From positions 682,001 through 746,000 of the forward strand of contig JACKFL010000006.1 in the NCBI GenBank assembly GCA_020632495.1: DNA of 64,000 nt. The letters are read 5' to 3'. The position numbers and the translations under genes were made by a program. Numbering within the stretch: the first letter of the stretch is position 1; each line of letters starts with the position of its first letter. Positions 16,500-25,192 of the stretch are shown in pieces. Source of the DNA: Candidatus Omnitrophota bacterium (GTDB taxonomy: Bacteria; Omnitrophota; Gorgyraeia; Zapsychrales; Zapsychraceae). The notes under the pieces are model-generated. The model ran no database searches, had not been told where the DNA came from, and was given only the letters and a program-made list of their open reading frames with translations.

Positions 16500-17561
16500 T
16501 CACTCGGTCCGTCCGTCAACACAAGGTCCGCCTTTGCGCGCCAGGCGGTCCCATTTCCATTTGATCCGCGAACACAGTTCTCCGACCGGCGTATGCCGCT
16601 GCCGCTCGCACAACGTTCCCGCGGTCATCGCCATACGGTCCGGCCAATATGCCGGACCGGGACGGTGGTGCGGTGGCTCCTGAATCGCCCGGTCAACGGC
16701 CCGCCGGAAGTTCTCAAAAAACAATTCATGAATGTTACGCCGCGGGACGTTGCCCACGTGACTGTGGGCGATGATCATCGGATTGGTATTGATCTCCCAT
16801 GTCTGCACACGACCGTTGAGCACGCCGAAGTCGATCCGTCCGAACTGCACGCCGGCTATGTCGAAAATCGCCGCCAATTGGTCGGTGAAATGATTGTGCT
16901 GATGGAAATCAAGCTCCTCGCGGCCCTGATCGAGCTCGGGCAGGTTCATGTCGAATTTCTGGATCCAATCTTTGCTAAAAAACAGATGCCGCGGGATGAT
17001 GGTGGTGCCGAAGACAAACGACGAATACTTGCGGTATATGCCGTGCCGGTCGATCACATTGCAGAACTCGGTGACCAGCCACTTCCGTAGATCCTCGCCG
17101 CTGTGCGCGAGCCGCTCCAGTTCTTTGTTCAGCGCCTGGCGGTCCGTCAATAATCCGGTCTGCGGTCCGCGATGGTCATCCGTCCGGCGCAGGAAGACCG
17201 GAAAGCTGAGGGAGGAAAGGTCGTCTGCGGCCCGGAAGACATTGAAGTCATTCAAGCCTTGTTCATGCAAGGTGCGCAGCAGCGGGAAGCGAGTTAAGGT
17301 GCGGCCCGGACTGTTGAACAACCGGTAGCGCGGCGGCTGATCGGCCAGCCGTTCGTATAGCTCGACGAGCCTCCGCCGCTGTTCCCCGTCCAGCAGTTCG
17401 ATGTCCGTGAAGATATACAGCCCGTCGGGAAAGACCTTCTTCTCGAGCAGTGACCGGTAGGTCACCGGCAGGACAGGCCCGGCGTGGACACGACCGCTGA
17501 GGGCCAGATACTGGCGGATCGGATTAGGATTCGTCCGGCAGTACAGGTAGAAAATCTGCAT
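16500..17561 (-). CDS. Uncharacterised protein with ATP-grasp-like features
   Basis: 353 residues, no signal peptide or membrane segment. FGRIDFGVLNGRVQTWEINTNP near residues 245-265 resembles the metal-binding end of ATP-grasp ligases (D ... E-I-N-x-N-P), and FPVFLRRTDDHRGPQTGLL could be part of the nucleotide-binding subdomain, though the usual lysines are not obvious. ATP-grasp enzymes join carboxylates to amines or thiols. The gene follows the SnoaL-like gene by two bases on the same strand, so the two form an operon. The substrate is unknown and the family assignment tentative. Confidence 0.6.
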   Translation of the reverse strand: MQIFYLYCRTNPNPIRQYLALSGRVHAGPVLPVTYRSLLEKKVFPDGLYIFTDIELLDGEQRRRLVELYERLADQPPRYRLFNSPGRTLTRFPLLRTLHEQGLNDFNVFRAADDLSSLSFPVFLRRTDDHRGPQTGLLTDRQALNKELERLAHSGEDLRKWLVTEFCNVIDRHGIYRKYSSFVFGTTIIPRHLFFSKDWIQKFDMNLPELDQGREELDFHQHNHFTDQLAAIFDIAGVQFGRIDFGVLNGRVQTWEINTNPMIIAHSHVGNVPRRNIHELFFENFRRAVDRAIQEPPHHRPGPAYWPDRMAMTAGTLCERQRHTPVGELCSRIKWKWDRLARKGGPCVDGRTE

Positions 17562-17563
17562 GA

Positions 17564-17998
17564 TCAGTCGCCGGTCCGTCCGTATGTTTGATTGGGTGTT
17601 CCCGGATACAGCGAATAGTGGGTGTGTTTTGCCTGCCAGGCTCCCTGTTCACTGTCCCGAACGAGCAGGATGGTGACGCGCCCCGGACGGGGAAAGGATG
17701 TCCCGTCTTCATGATAGCCGGTGGAGATCCAGGGGACGATCACACAGGCGGTGCGCCCGTCGGCGCTCATTTCGCAGTGAAAGCGGTCGGTGAGAAAATG
17801 GAAACCCGTAATGTTCGGCCAGATCTCTTTCCATTGGCGCTCGATGAGATCATCCAGCCCGATGAGGATCTCGGCCCGGCTTCCGAAGCAGACCACGTCC
17901 TCGTAGAACATCTCGCGGCCGCCGGCAAAATTCCGTTCGCGCACGCACACCGCGAATCTGGTCAGCCATTTTTTAATCTCTTCCATCGCCGAGTCCAT
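17564..17998 (-). CDS. SnoaL-like (NTF2 fold) small protein
   Basis: 144 residues with the cone-shaped NTF2/SnoaL pattern: an opening helix (EEIKKWLTRFAVCVRERNF), MFYEDVVCFGSRAEILIGLDDLIERQWKEIW, then strands FHCEMSADGRTACVIVPW and GRVTILLVRDSEQGAWQAKHTHYSL. It may bind or isomerise a small hydrophobic substrate; no catalytic residues can be named. It is first in a two-gene operon with the ATP-grasp-like protein and is divergent from the TPR membrane protein across a 78-base gap. Confidence 0.7.
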   Translation of the reverse strand: MDSAMEEIKKWLTRFAVCVRERNFAGGREMFYEDVVCFGSRAEILIGLDDLIERQWKEIWPNITGFHFLTDRFHCEMSADGRTACVIVPWISTGYHEDGTSFPRPGRVTILLVRDSEQGAWQAKHTHYSLYPGTPNQTYGRTGD

Positions 17999-18076
17999 CC
18001 GGCCCCCGTTGTTTTTGATTGAAAGAATGAGCCCGCTTCGTTAAGATAATAGCCCGTTGACTACGTACTATTATTC

Positions 18077-20215
18077 ATGGTTCCCGCTAAAGCTCAAACG
18101 TTTTGTCTGCTATCCCTCTGCCTGATCGCCGGCCTGGGCACGGCCATATACGCGAATTCCCTGCACAACGCCTTCCATTTCGACGATATGTTCTTTATCG
18201 TGGAAAAGCCCGAAATCCGTGATATCAAGGATACCACAGCCATCTGGCATGCGCACTCCCATCCGGCCCGCTTCGTGGCGTTTTACACCTTCGCCCTGAA
18301 TTACCATTGGGACCGCTATGATGTCGTCGGCTACCATATTTTCAACACGGCCGTGCATGTGATCAACGGCCTGCTGGTGTGGGGGATGGTGATGCTGCTG
18401 CTTTCGACGCCGCGGATGCGCGGGCATCCGCTCGGTGAGCATGCCCGCTGGCTGGCCTTGCTAACGGCCCTGGTGTTCGTCGCGCATCCGCTGCAGACGC
18501 AGGCGGTCACCTACATCAGTCAGCGTTTTGCCAGCCTGGCGACCCTTTTTTATCTGCTGACCGCTGTTCTTTATTTGTTGGGGCGTCGGGCCCGGGCAGT
18601 GCCGGCGGCGGTTTGTTTCATCGCGGCGGCAGTCAGTGCCCTGTTAGGAATGTTCACCAAGCAGATCACATTTACTCTGCCGCTGACGCTGATCCTGATG
18701 GAGGCGGCCTTTCTCCGCGAGGGACGGACCCGCTGGCGCACGATCGGCGTCATTGCCCTGTTCTTACTAGTCGTACCGGGCATATTTTCATTTAAGCCCG
18801 GCATCCTCAATATTCAGCACGTCTCCGAATCGCATGAGGGGGACCCGTTAACACCGCGCAGTTATTTTTTCACGCAGATGCCGGTGCTGTGGACGTACAT
18901 CCGGCTATTCTTCCTGCCGTACGGACAGAACCTGGACTATGATTTCCCGACGTTCTACCACTTTTTTGATCCGCCGGTAATCGCCGGATTCGCCGGTTTG
19001 ACTTTACTGTTTGTCACCGGCTGTTGGGCGCTCCGCCGCCATCCGTTGGTTGGCTTCGGTATTCTGTGGTTTTTTATCACGATCAGCGTGGAGTCGACAT
19101 TTATCACCATCAAGAACGTCATTTTCGAACACCGGATGTACCTGCCGATGGCGGGGGTGGCCCTGGCCGCTGTTACGGCTCTGTGGACGTACACGCGGCG
19201 GCCGTGGGCGGTCAGGACGGCGGTCCTGATCTGGGTGGCAGCGCTGTCGGTGCTGACGGTCCAGCGCAACCTGGTCTGGCGGGACGGGATCAGCCTGTGG
19301 ACCGACGTGGTCCGCAAGTCGCCGCACAAATCGCGGCCCTATACCAGCCTGGGGATCGCGTACCTGCAGCGCGACCAGCCGGCCGAAGCGCTTGATAATT
19401 TGGACACGGCCATCAGCCTGAATCCGCAGGCCTACAAGGCGGTCGGCAACCGGGGGCTGGCCCTGACGAAGCTGGGCCGCCTGGACGAGGCCCTGCGGGA
19501 CTATAACCGCGCCCTGGACCTGAAGCCCGGGAGCGCGATCACCTTTAATAACCGCGGCGATCTGTATCGCCGGCTGGGCAAGGATGATTTGGCCTTGCAG
19601 GACTACGACCGGGCGATTTCCCTGCGGCCGGCCTACGCCCAGGCCTATGTGAATCGGGGCGTCCTGTACGGGCAGAGCGGGCAGCCGGAGCTGGCCCTGG
19701 CGGATTTCACCCGGGCGATCGCCCTTAATCCCACGCTGTATGAACCTTACAATAACCGGGGGATCGTCTATCAGCAAAAAGGGCTTTTCCCGCTGGCCCT
19801 GGCCGATTTTGACCGGGCCCTGCAACGCAAGGCCGACTATGCCGACGCCCTGTACAACCGGGGCAACGTCTACCGGGATATGCGCAATATTGAGGCGGCG
19901 ATGAAGGATTATGCCGCGGCGCTGAAAATACGTTATAATTACTCTCAGGTCTACAACAACCGGGGGATCATCTACGGCGGCCGCGGCCGCCGCGAGCTGG
20001 CCCTGGAAGATTTCAATAAAGCGATCGACTATGACCCCGATTATTCGTCAGCGTATTTCAACCGGTCACTGGTGTACATGCAGACCGGCGACTATGAACG
20101 TGCCCTGGCCGATGTCCGCAAGGCGCGCGAGTTGGGCAAGGACGTCCATGAGGTTTACATCCAGCAAATCCAATCACTCATAAAACAGCGAGGCAAAGCG
20201 ACCGACCATGAATGA
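18077..20215 (+). CDS. Polytopic membrane protein with C-terminal TPR repeats (TMTC-like)
   Basis: 712 residues. The first ~380 have about ten hydrophobic helices with a luminal acidic FDDMFFI motif near residue 35, as in O-mannosyltransferase-type GT-C proteins of the TMTC group. Residues ~385-700 are about nine 34-residue TPR units (for example NNRGIVYQQKGLFPLALADFDRAL). A role in glycosylation or assembly of envelope proteins is an inference from this architecture. The last eight bases overlap tex. The protein at 28214 has a related but shorter layout. Confidence 0.8.
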   Translation: MVPAKAQTFCLLSLCLIAGLGTAIYANSLHNAFHFDDMFFIVEKPEIRDIKDTTAIWHAHSHPARFVAFYTFALNYHWDRYDVVGYHIFNTAVHVINGLLVWGMVMLLLSTPRMRGHPLGEHARWLALLTALVFVAHPLQTQAVTYISQRFASLATLFYLLTAVLYLLGRRARAVPAAVCFIAAAVSALLGMFTKQITFTLPLTLILMEAAFLREGRTRWRTIGVIALFLLVVPGIFSFKPGILNIQHVSESHEGDPLTPRSYFFTQMPVLWTYIRLFFLPYGQNLDYDFPTFYHFFDPPVIAGFAGLTLLFVTGCWALRRHPLVGFGILWFFITISVESTFITIKNVIFEHRMYLPMAGVALAAVTALWTYTRRPWAVRTAVLIWVAALSVLTVQRNLVWRDGISLWTDVVRKSPHKSRPYTSLGIAYLQRDQPAEALDNLDTAISLNPQAYKAVGNRGLALTKLGRLDEALRDYNRALDLKPGSAITFNNRGDLYRRLGKDDLALQDYDRAISLRPAYAQAYVNRGVLYGQSGQPELALADFTRAIALNPTLYEPYNNRGIVYQQKGLFPLALADFDRALQRKADYADALYNRGNVYRDMRNIEAAMKDYAAALKIRYNYSQVYNNRGIIYGGRGRRELALEDFNKAIDYDPDYSSAYFNRSLVYMQTGDYERALADVRKARELGKDVHEVYIQQIQSLIKQRGKATDHE

Positions 20216-22463
20216 AAAACACATCCAAAAAATCACCGCCGAATTAAAGATCCCCAGCGACAAGATTAAGGTCACCGTAGAATTGTTGGACGACGGCGCC
20301 ACCGTCCCGTTCCTCTCGCGTTACCGCAAGGAAGTGACCGGTAATTTGGACGAGGTCCAGATCACCAAGATCCGCGACCGCATTCATCAATTGCGTGAGA
20401 TCGACAAACGCCGCACCACGATCCTGGCCTCGATACGGCAACAAGGCAAGCTTACGCCCGAACTCAAGGCCAAGATCGATGCCGCCGAATCGCTGACCGT
20501 TCTTGAAGATATATACCTGCCGTTCAAACCCAAGCGCCGGACGCGCGCGACCGTGGCCAAGGAGAAGGGATTGGAGCCGCTGGCCCAACTCATCTGGGAT
20601 CAGCACGGTATGACTGCCGAGGAGCTGGAGGCCGAGGCGAAGAAATTCGTGACCGAAAAAGTCGACACCGCCGCTGCCGCGGAAAAACTCGCCCAAGAGA
20701 AGGCCAAGGAGGCCGGGGAAGAACCGAAAAAGCTCACGAAGAAGGAACTGGAGCAGCTGGAAAAAGAAGTCCAGGCCAAGCAGGTGAAGGATTCCGAGGA
20801 GGCGCTCGCCGGCGCCCGCGACATCATTGCCGAATGGGTGAGTGAGAATTCCTCGGCCCGCGGTCATCTGCGCAAGGTTTATGAAGAAGAAGCCCGATTG
20901 ATATCCAAGGTCGCCAAGGGCAAGGAAAAGGAAGGGGTCAAATTCCGCGATTACTTCAATTTTGACGAACAGGCCCGGACCATGCCCTCGCACCGCATGC
21001 TGGCGGTGCGCCGCGGGGAAAAGGAAAAAATCCTCACGGTTAAATTTCAGATTACCGAAGAAAAGGCGATCGCGATTTTAAATTCCCTTTTCGTGGAAGG
21101 CAAACAGGCGGACTCCCGCCAGGTGGAGATCGCCATCGATGACAGTTTCAAACGCCTGCTGGCCCCGTCGCTGGAAAACGAACTGAAGGTTGCCCTCAAG
21201 AAGGAAGCGGACGAAGCGGCCATCGAAGTCTTTGCCAGCAACCTGCGGGAACTGCTGATGGCCGCACCGCTGGGCGAGAAGCGCGTGATGGCCGTCGACC
21301 CTGGGGCGCGCACGGGAAGCAAAGTGGTCTGCCTGGACGGGCAGGGTAATCTCAAGACGTTCAAGGCGATCTATCTCTTCGGCAATGCCAAACAAAAGAC
21401 CAAGGCCGAGGATATCGTCAAGGGCCTGGTTCAGGAATATAACCCTTACATCATCGTGGTGGGCAACGGGACCGCGTCGCGTGAAACACTGCAGTTTCTC
21501 AAGGAGATCCGGCTGCCCAAAGAGATCCCGATCATGATGGTCTCCGAGTCGGGGGCCTCGATCTATTCCGCCTCGGATGTCGCCCGGGAAGAATTCCCGG
21601 ACCAGGACGTCACGGTGCGCGGTGCTATTTCCATCGGCCGCCGGCTGATGGACCCGCTGGCCGAGCTGGTCAAGATTGAGCCCAAGAACATCGGCGTCGG
21701 ACAGTACCAGCATGACGTCGATCAGAATCTGCTTAAGAAGAGCCTGGACGACGTGGTTATCAGCTGTGTGAACCAGGTCGGCGTGGAGATCAACACCGCC
21801 AGCAAGCAATTGCTGATGTACGTCTCGGGACTCGGTCCGGCCCGCGCCCAGCAGATCATCGATTTCCGCAATCAGCACGGGCCGTTCCAATCACGGACCC
21901 AGCTGGAGGAAGTGCCGGGGCTGGGGGGGAAGGCCTTCGAACAGGCGGCCGGTTTTCTGCGGATCCGCGGCGCGGAGAATCCGCTCGACACCAGTGCGGT
22001 CCACCCCGAGAGCTACCACATCGTCGACAAGATGGCCAAGGACGCCAAGTGTACCATCCTGGAGCTGATGTCCGACGAGGTGAAACGCGACAAAATCGAC
22101 CTGCACAAGTACGTCAGCAAGGCGGTTGGTCTGCCGACATTGCGGGATATCAAGGAAGAATTGGCCAAGCCGGGCCGCGATCCGCGTGATCCGTTTGAGG
22201 TGTTTACCTTCAAGGAAGGGGTGGAAACGATCGACGACTTGCAGGAAGGCATGAAACTCACCGGCGTGGTCACCAATATTACGGCCTTCGGCGCGTTTGT
22301 CGATATCGGCGTTCATCACGACGCCCTGATTCATATCAGTGAATTATCGGACCGCTACATCCGCGATCCGCATGAGGTCGTCAAACTGCATCAAAAGGTC
22401 AATGTCACGGTGATGCAGGTGGATAAAGAGCGGATGCGTATTGCCTTATCCGCCCGTCAATAA
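20208..22463 (+). CDS. tex: Tex-family RNA-binding transcription accessory protein
   Basis: 751 residues. The N-terminal Tex domain (TVPFLSRYRKEVTGNLDEVQI, LEDIYLPFKPKRRTRA), a YqgF/RNase H-like domain (VMAVDPGARTGSKVVCLD), helix-hairpin-helix (LDDVVISCVNQVGVEINTAS, VSGLGPARAQQIIDFR) and a C-terminal S1 domain (GVVTNITAFGAFVDIGVHHDALIHISELS) occur in the usual order. It is a cytosolic nucleic-acid-binding factor. The region around residues 135-190 is a charged Ala/Glu/Lys-rich insertion (AAAAEKLAQEKAKEAGEE), which looks like a coiled coil but also occurs in some homologues. It overlaps the TPR protein by eight bases and converges with the receiver protein. Confidence 0.94.
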   Translation: MNEKHIQKITAELKIPSDKIKVTVELLDDGATVPFLSRYRKEVTGNLDEVQITKIRDRIHQLREIDKRRTTILASIRQQGKLTPELKAKIDAAESLTVLEDIYLPFKPKRRTRATVAKEKGLEPLAQLIWDQHGMTAEELEAEAKKFVTEKVDTAAAAEKLAQEKAKEAGEEPKKLTKKELEQLEKEVQAKQVKDSEEALAGARDIIAEWVSENSSARGHLRKVYEEEARLISKVAKGKEKEGVKFRDYFNFDEQARTMPSHRMLAVRRGEKEKILTVKFQITEEKAIAILNSLFVEGKQADSRQVEIAIDDSFKRLLAPSLENELKVALKKEADEAAIEVFASNLRELLMAAPLGEKRVMAVDPGARTGSKVVCLDGQGNLKTFKAIYLFGNAKQKTKAEDIVKGLVQEYNPYIIVVGNGTASRETLQFLKEIRLPKEIPIMMVSESGASIYSASDVAREEFPDQDVTVRGAISIGRRLMDPLAELVKIEPKNIGVGQYQHDVDQNLLKKSLDDVVISCVNQVGVEINTASKQLLMYVSGLGPARAQQIIDFRNQHGPFQSRTQLEEVPGLGGKAFEQAAGFLRIRGAENPLDTSAVHPESYHIVDKMAKDAKCTILELMSDEVKRDKIDLHKYVSKAVGLPTLRDIKEELAKPGRDPRDPFEVFTFKEGVETIDDLQEGMKLTGVVTNITAFGAFVDIGVHHDALIHISELSDRYIRDPHEVVKLHQKVNVTVMQVDKERMRIALSARQ

Positions 22464-22820
22464 ACGGACCTGTTCCAGCAGCTGCGCGGACGTAAACGGC
22501 TTGATGAGGTAGGCGTCGGGTTTGCGCAGGCGCGGATTCCCGCCCAACGGCTGGGCCAGGGTTGCCTGGGCCGTGCACATCAGAATCGGAATGCCGGCGG
22601 TGGACGCGTCCGACTTGATGATATCGGTAATGACATCCCCGTTCTTTCCCGGCAGCCGGTAGTCGATAATAATCACAGCCGGCCGGAGACTGCGCAGACG
22701 TACCAATCCTTCCTCACCGGTGCCTGCCTGCAATACCCGGTATCCGCGTTTGATCAATAATGCCGCGGTCGCGTCTGAAATCTCTTGGTCGTCATCGATG
22801 AGCATGATATTGGGGGGCAT
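22446..22820 (-). CDS. Single-domain response regulator (CheY-like receiver)
   Basis: 124 residues, receiver domain only: the acidic pair in MLIDDDQEI, phosphoacceptor Asp in VIIIDYRLPG, MCTAQ, and the conserved Lys in YLIKPFTSAQ. The start at 22820 is chosen because GGAGA lies five bases upstream; an ATG four codons earlier (22832) overlaps that site. The 3' end overlaps the tex stop by 18 bases in convergent orientation. No kinase is adjacent; the orphan PAS kinase at 2340 is a possible partner but this is a guess. Confidence 0.88.
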   Translation of the reverse strand: MPPNIMLIDDDQEISDATAALLIKRGYRVLQAGTGEEGLVRLRSLRPAVIIIDYRLPGKNGDVITDIIKSDASTAGIPILMCTAQATLAQPLGGNPRLRKPDAYLIKPFTSAQLLEQVRLLTGG

Positions 22821-22837
22821 GGCGGTCTCCATGAGTT

Positions 22838-22865
22838 ATTGTACCGCGCCGGCAGGATCCTTCAA
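22838..22865 (-). promoter_or_regulatory. Promoter of the receiver protein gene
   Basis: On the minus strand: TTGAAG (22865-22860), 16-base spacer, TACAAT (22843-22838), about 17 bases before the ATG at 22820. Confidence 0.45.
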
Positions 22866-22884
22866 CATTTGCCTCGCTATTATA

Positions 22885-22913
22885 TTGACAAGCATTTTGG
22901 CAGCCTGTAACAT
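22885..22913 (+). promoter_or_regulatory. Promoter of mscS-like gene
   Basis: A perfect TTGACA (22885-22890), 17-base spacer and TAACAT (22908-22913). The leader to the GTG at 22974 is about 54 bases and contains AAGGA. Confidence 0.5.
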
Positions 22914-22973
22914 AATTTATCCCCGCAGCAAGAATGTTGTGGCAGCGAAAACCCCACCAGTCAAGGACCTTAC

Positions 22974-23969
22974 GTGCGTCAAATTTTCATCCTGCTGATC
23001 TGTTCGGCAACCTTAAGTGCATGGCCGGGAGTATGTTTGGCGCAAGTGCCCGCGGTGGCGCAGCCGCTGATGGAACTTGCCGCCCAGAATCCGGCCGCGG
23101 CGTCCCATCCCGACGCGGCACAGCGTACGGAATTTATTCACAAGAAAATCCTGCAGACCATCATCCTGCTGGTAACCAGCTACATTCTGCTGTTCGTTAT
23201 TATCAAGTTCGTCAATAACCGGGTCAAGGACATCAAGGCGCGTCACGTCGTGCGTAAGAATATTGCTTACGTGATCACCTTTTCGGTGATCATGATGATC
23301 CTGGTGATCTGGATGCAGAACATCACTTACCTGTCGATCTTCATCGGGGTGGCGGGTGCCGGTCTGACGCTGGCGTTGCAGGAGGTCATCCTTGGGGTGG
23401 CCGGGTGGTTGTTGATCCTGATCCGGCGGCCGTTCGAGGTCGGCGACCGCATCGAGATCAACGGGATTAAGGGCGATATCATCGACATCCGGCTGTTCCA
23501 GACATCGATGCTGGAGATCGGCAACTGGGTCGATGCCGATCAAAGTACCGGCCGGATCGTCAACATCCCCAACAGCTTCGTTTTCAAGACGGAGAACTAC
23601 AATTACAGCCGCGGTTTCGAGTTCATTTGGAACGAGATCCCGATCCTGGTCACTTTCGAGAGCAACTGGCAGAAAGGACGCGATATCATCATCAGCCACG
23701 CGATGCGCCTGGCGGAAGGCCAGGAGGATAACGTCCGCCGCAAGATCGACGCGATGCGAAACCGGTATATGATTTTCTACGGGAAGTTGACGCCCATTGT
23801 TTACGTTAATATCAAGGACAGCGGGGTGGAACTGACCCTGCGCTATCTCACCGAAGCCAAAAAGAGACGCTTTACCCAGGACCAGCTGTGCCGCGCCATC
23901 CTGGAGGATTTCGACAAGCACCCCGACGTCAATTTTGCCTATCCAACCTACCGAATCGTTAAGGAGTGA
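22974..23969 (+). CDS. mscS: MscS-family mechanosensitive channel
   Basis: 331 residues from a GTG with AAGGA six bases upstream. A signal-like first segment, then helices near 60-80 (IILLVTSYILLFVIIKFV), 95-115 and the pore-lining TM3 with the Gly/Ala pattern GVAGAGLTLALQEVILGVAGWLLILI. The beta-domain (FEVGDRIEINGIKGDIIDI, RIVNIPNSFVF) follows. It opens under membrane tension and releases solutes on osmotic downshock. It is followed closely by the TIGR01777 gene, whose AAGGAG site overlaps this stop codon. Confidence 0.92.
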   Translation: MRQIFILLICSATLSAWPGVCLAQVPAVAQPLMELAAQNPAAASHPDAAQRTEFIHKKILQTIILLVTSYILLFVIIKFVNNRVKDIKARHVVRKNIAYVITFSVIMMILVIWMQNITYLSIFIGVAGAGLTLALQEVILGVAGWLLILIRRPFEVGDRIEINGIKGDIIDIRLFQTSMLEIGNWVDADQSTGRIVNIPNSFVFKTENYNYSRGFEFIWNEIPILVTFESNWQKGRDIIISHAMRLAEGQEDNVRRKIDAMRNRYMIFYGKLTPIVYVNIKDSGVELTLRYLTEAKKRRFTQDQLCRAILEDFDKHPDVNFAYPTYRIVKE

Positions 23970-23976
23970 CAAGTCC

Positions 23977-24885
23977 ATGAAGATTGCTGTTTCCGGAGCA
24001 ACGGGGATGGTCGGAACCGCCGCGACCAAATATTTTACGGCCAAGGGGCATGAGATCATCCGTATCGCCCGGGCCGAAGGAGCCGATCCGTCCGGGGCCG
24101 TTGTGATGGACGTGAAGAGAAACTTGATCGATGCAAAGAAACTCGAAGGCGTCGACGCGGTGATTCATCTCGCCGGGGCCAATATCGCGGGCAAGCGCTG
24201 GGACGATGATTATAAATCGCAGATCCTGCTCAGCCGGGTTGAGACGACCCGTATCCTCGCCGGCGCCCTGAGCAAACTCGATAATCCGCCGAAGGTATTT
24301 TTATGCGCCTCGGCGACCGGCTATTACGGCAACACCGACCCGGACAGCGGCGTGACATTCGAGGAGCAGTCGCCGTTGGGCCGGGGGTTTCTGTCTGATG
24401 TGTGTCATCAGTGGGAGGCCGCCGGTCAGCCGGCCAAAGAGAAGGGCATCCGCACTGTTAATATGCGCATCAGCGCGGTGCTGAGTAAAAAAGGCGGGGC
24501 CATTCAAAAGATGTGGATCCCGTTTCAGCTCGGCATGGGCGGAAACCTCGGGCACGGCCGGCAGATGTTCAGCTGGATCGCGCTTGAGGAAATGCCTCCG
24601 ATTATGGATTTTCTGATCACCCATGATAATGTGATGGGACCGGTCAACGTCACCAGTCCGCAACCCGTCACCAACGCGGAGTTTACCAAGGCCTTCGGCA
24701 AGGCCATCAAGCGGCCGACGATCTTTCCGGTGCCGGCCTTCGGCGCGCGCCTGCTGTTCGGCGAAATGGCCGACGCGATCCTGCTGGAGGGGGCCCGGGT
24801 CATGCCCAAGAAATTGCTCGAAGCCGGGTACACGTTTCAATATCCCGATATCGACTCCGCCTTAGCCGTCAGCCTGAAGTCGTGA
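23977..24885 (+). CDS. TIGR01777-family NAD-dependent epimerase-like protein
   Basis: 302 residues. The Rossmann GxxGxxG appears as SGATGMVG at the N terminus, and HLAGANIAGKRW, SATGYYG, VCHQWEAA, MRISAVLSKKGG and FSWIALEEMP are typical of the YfcH/TIGR01777 group of extended SDR proteins with a DUF1731 tail. Substrate and reaction are unknown for this family. The start at 23977 was preferred over an upstream TTG inside mscS because AAGGAG sits ten bases before it and the GATG motif begins at the normal position. Confidence 0.9.
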   Translation: MKIAVSGATGMVGTAATKYFTAKGHEIIRIARAEGADPSGAVVMDVKRNLIDAKKLEGVDAVIHLAGANIAGKRWDDDYKSQILLSRVETTRILAGALSKLDNPPKVFLCASATGYYGNTDPDSGVTFEEQSPLGRGFLSDVCHQWEAAGQPAKEKGIRTVNMRISAVLSKKGGAIQKMWIPFQLGMGGNLGHGRQMFSWIALEEMPPIMDFLITHDNVMGPVNVTSPQPVTNAEFTKAFGKAIKRPTIFPVPAFGARLLFGEMADAILLEGARVMPKKLLEAGYTFQYPDIDSALAVSLKS

Positions 24886-24889
24886 TACA

Positions 24890-25189
24890 ATGTTCGAGAA
24901 CACCACTACGCATCTGCAACTGTTGACCGTCCGGCTGCACATTCCGCACGCCCAGTCGCTCAAGGAAAAGAGGATGGTCATCAAAAGCCTCAAGGAGCGG
25001 ATGCGACATAAATTCAACGTCACCGTGGCCGAAATCGGGCAGCAGGACAAGTGGCAGGTCGCCACGCTCGGCATCGCCATGGTCGGCAACGACAACCGCC
25101 GCATACACGCCTCGTTACAAAACGTCATTACGTTTATGGAACGTTTCGGGCTGTGTGAGATCTGCGAAACCGACATTGAGGAACTCTAA
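24890..25189 (+). CDS. DUF503 family protein (YlxP-like)
   Basis: 99 residues. The DUF503 pattern is clear: LRLHIPHAQSLKEKRMVIKSLKERMRHKFNVTVAEIG, then WQVATLGIAMVGND. Members are small alpha/beta proteins often found near rbfA or dnaX-type genes; their role is not established. It sits four bases after the epimerase-like gene and three bases before dnaX, within one operon. Confidence 0.9.
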   Translation: MFENTTTHLQLLTVRLHIPHAQSLKEKRMVIKSLKERMRHKFNVTVAEIGQQDKWQVATLGIAMVGNDNRRIHASLQNVITFMERFGLCEICETDIEEL

Positions 25190-25192
25190 TCC

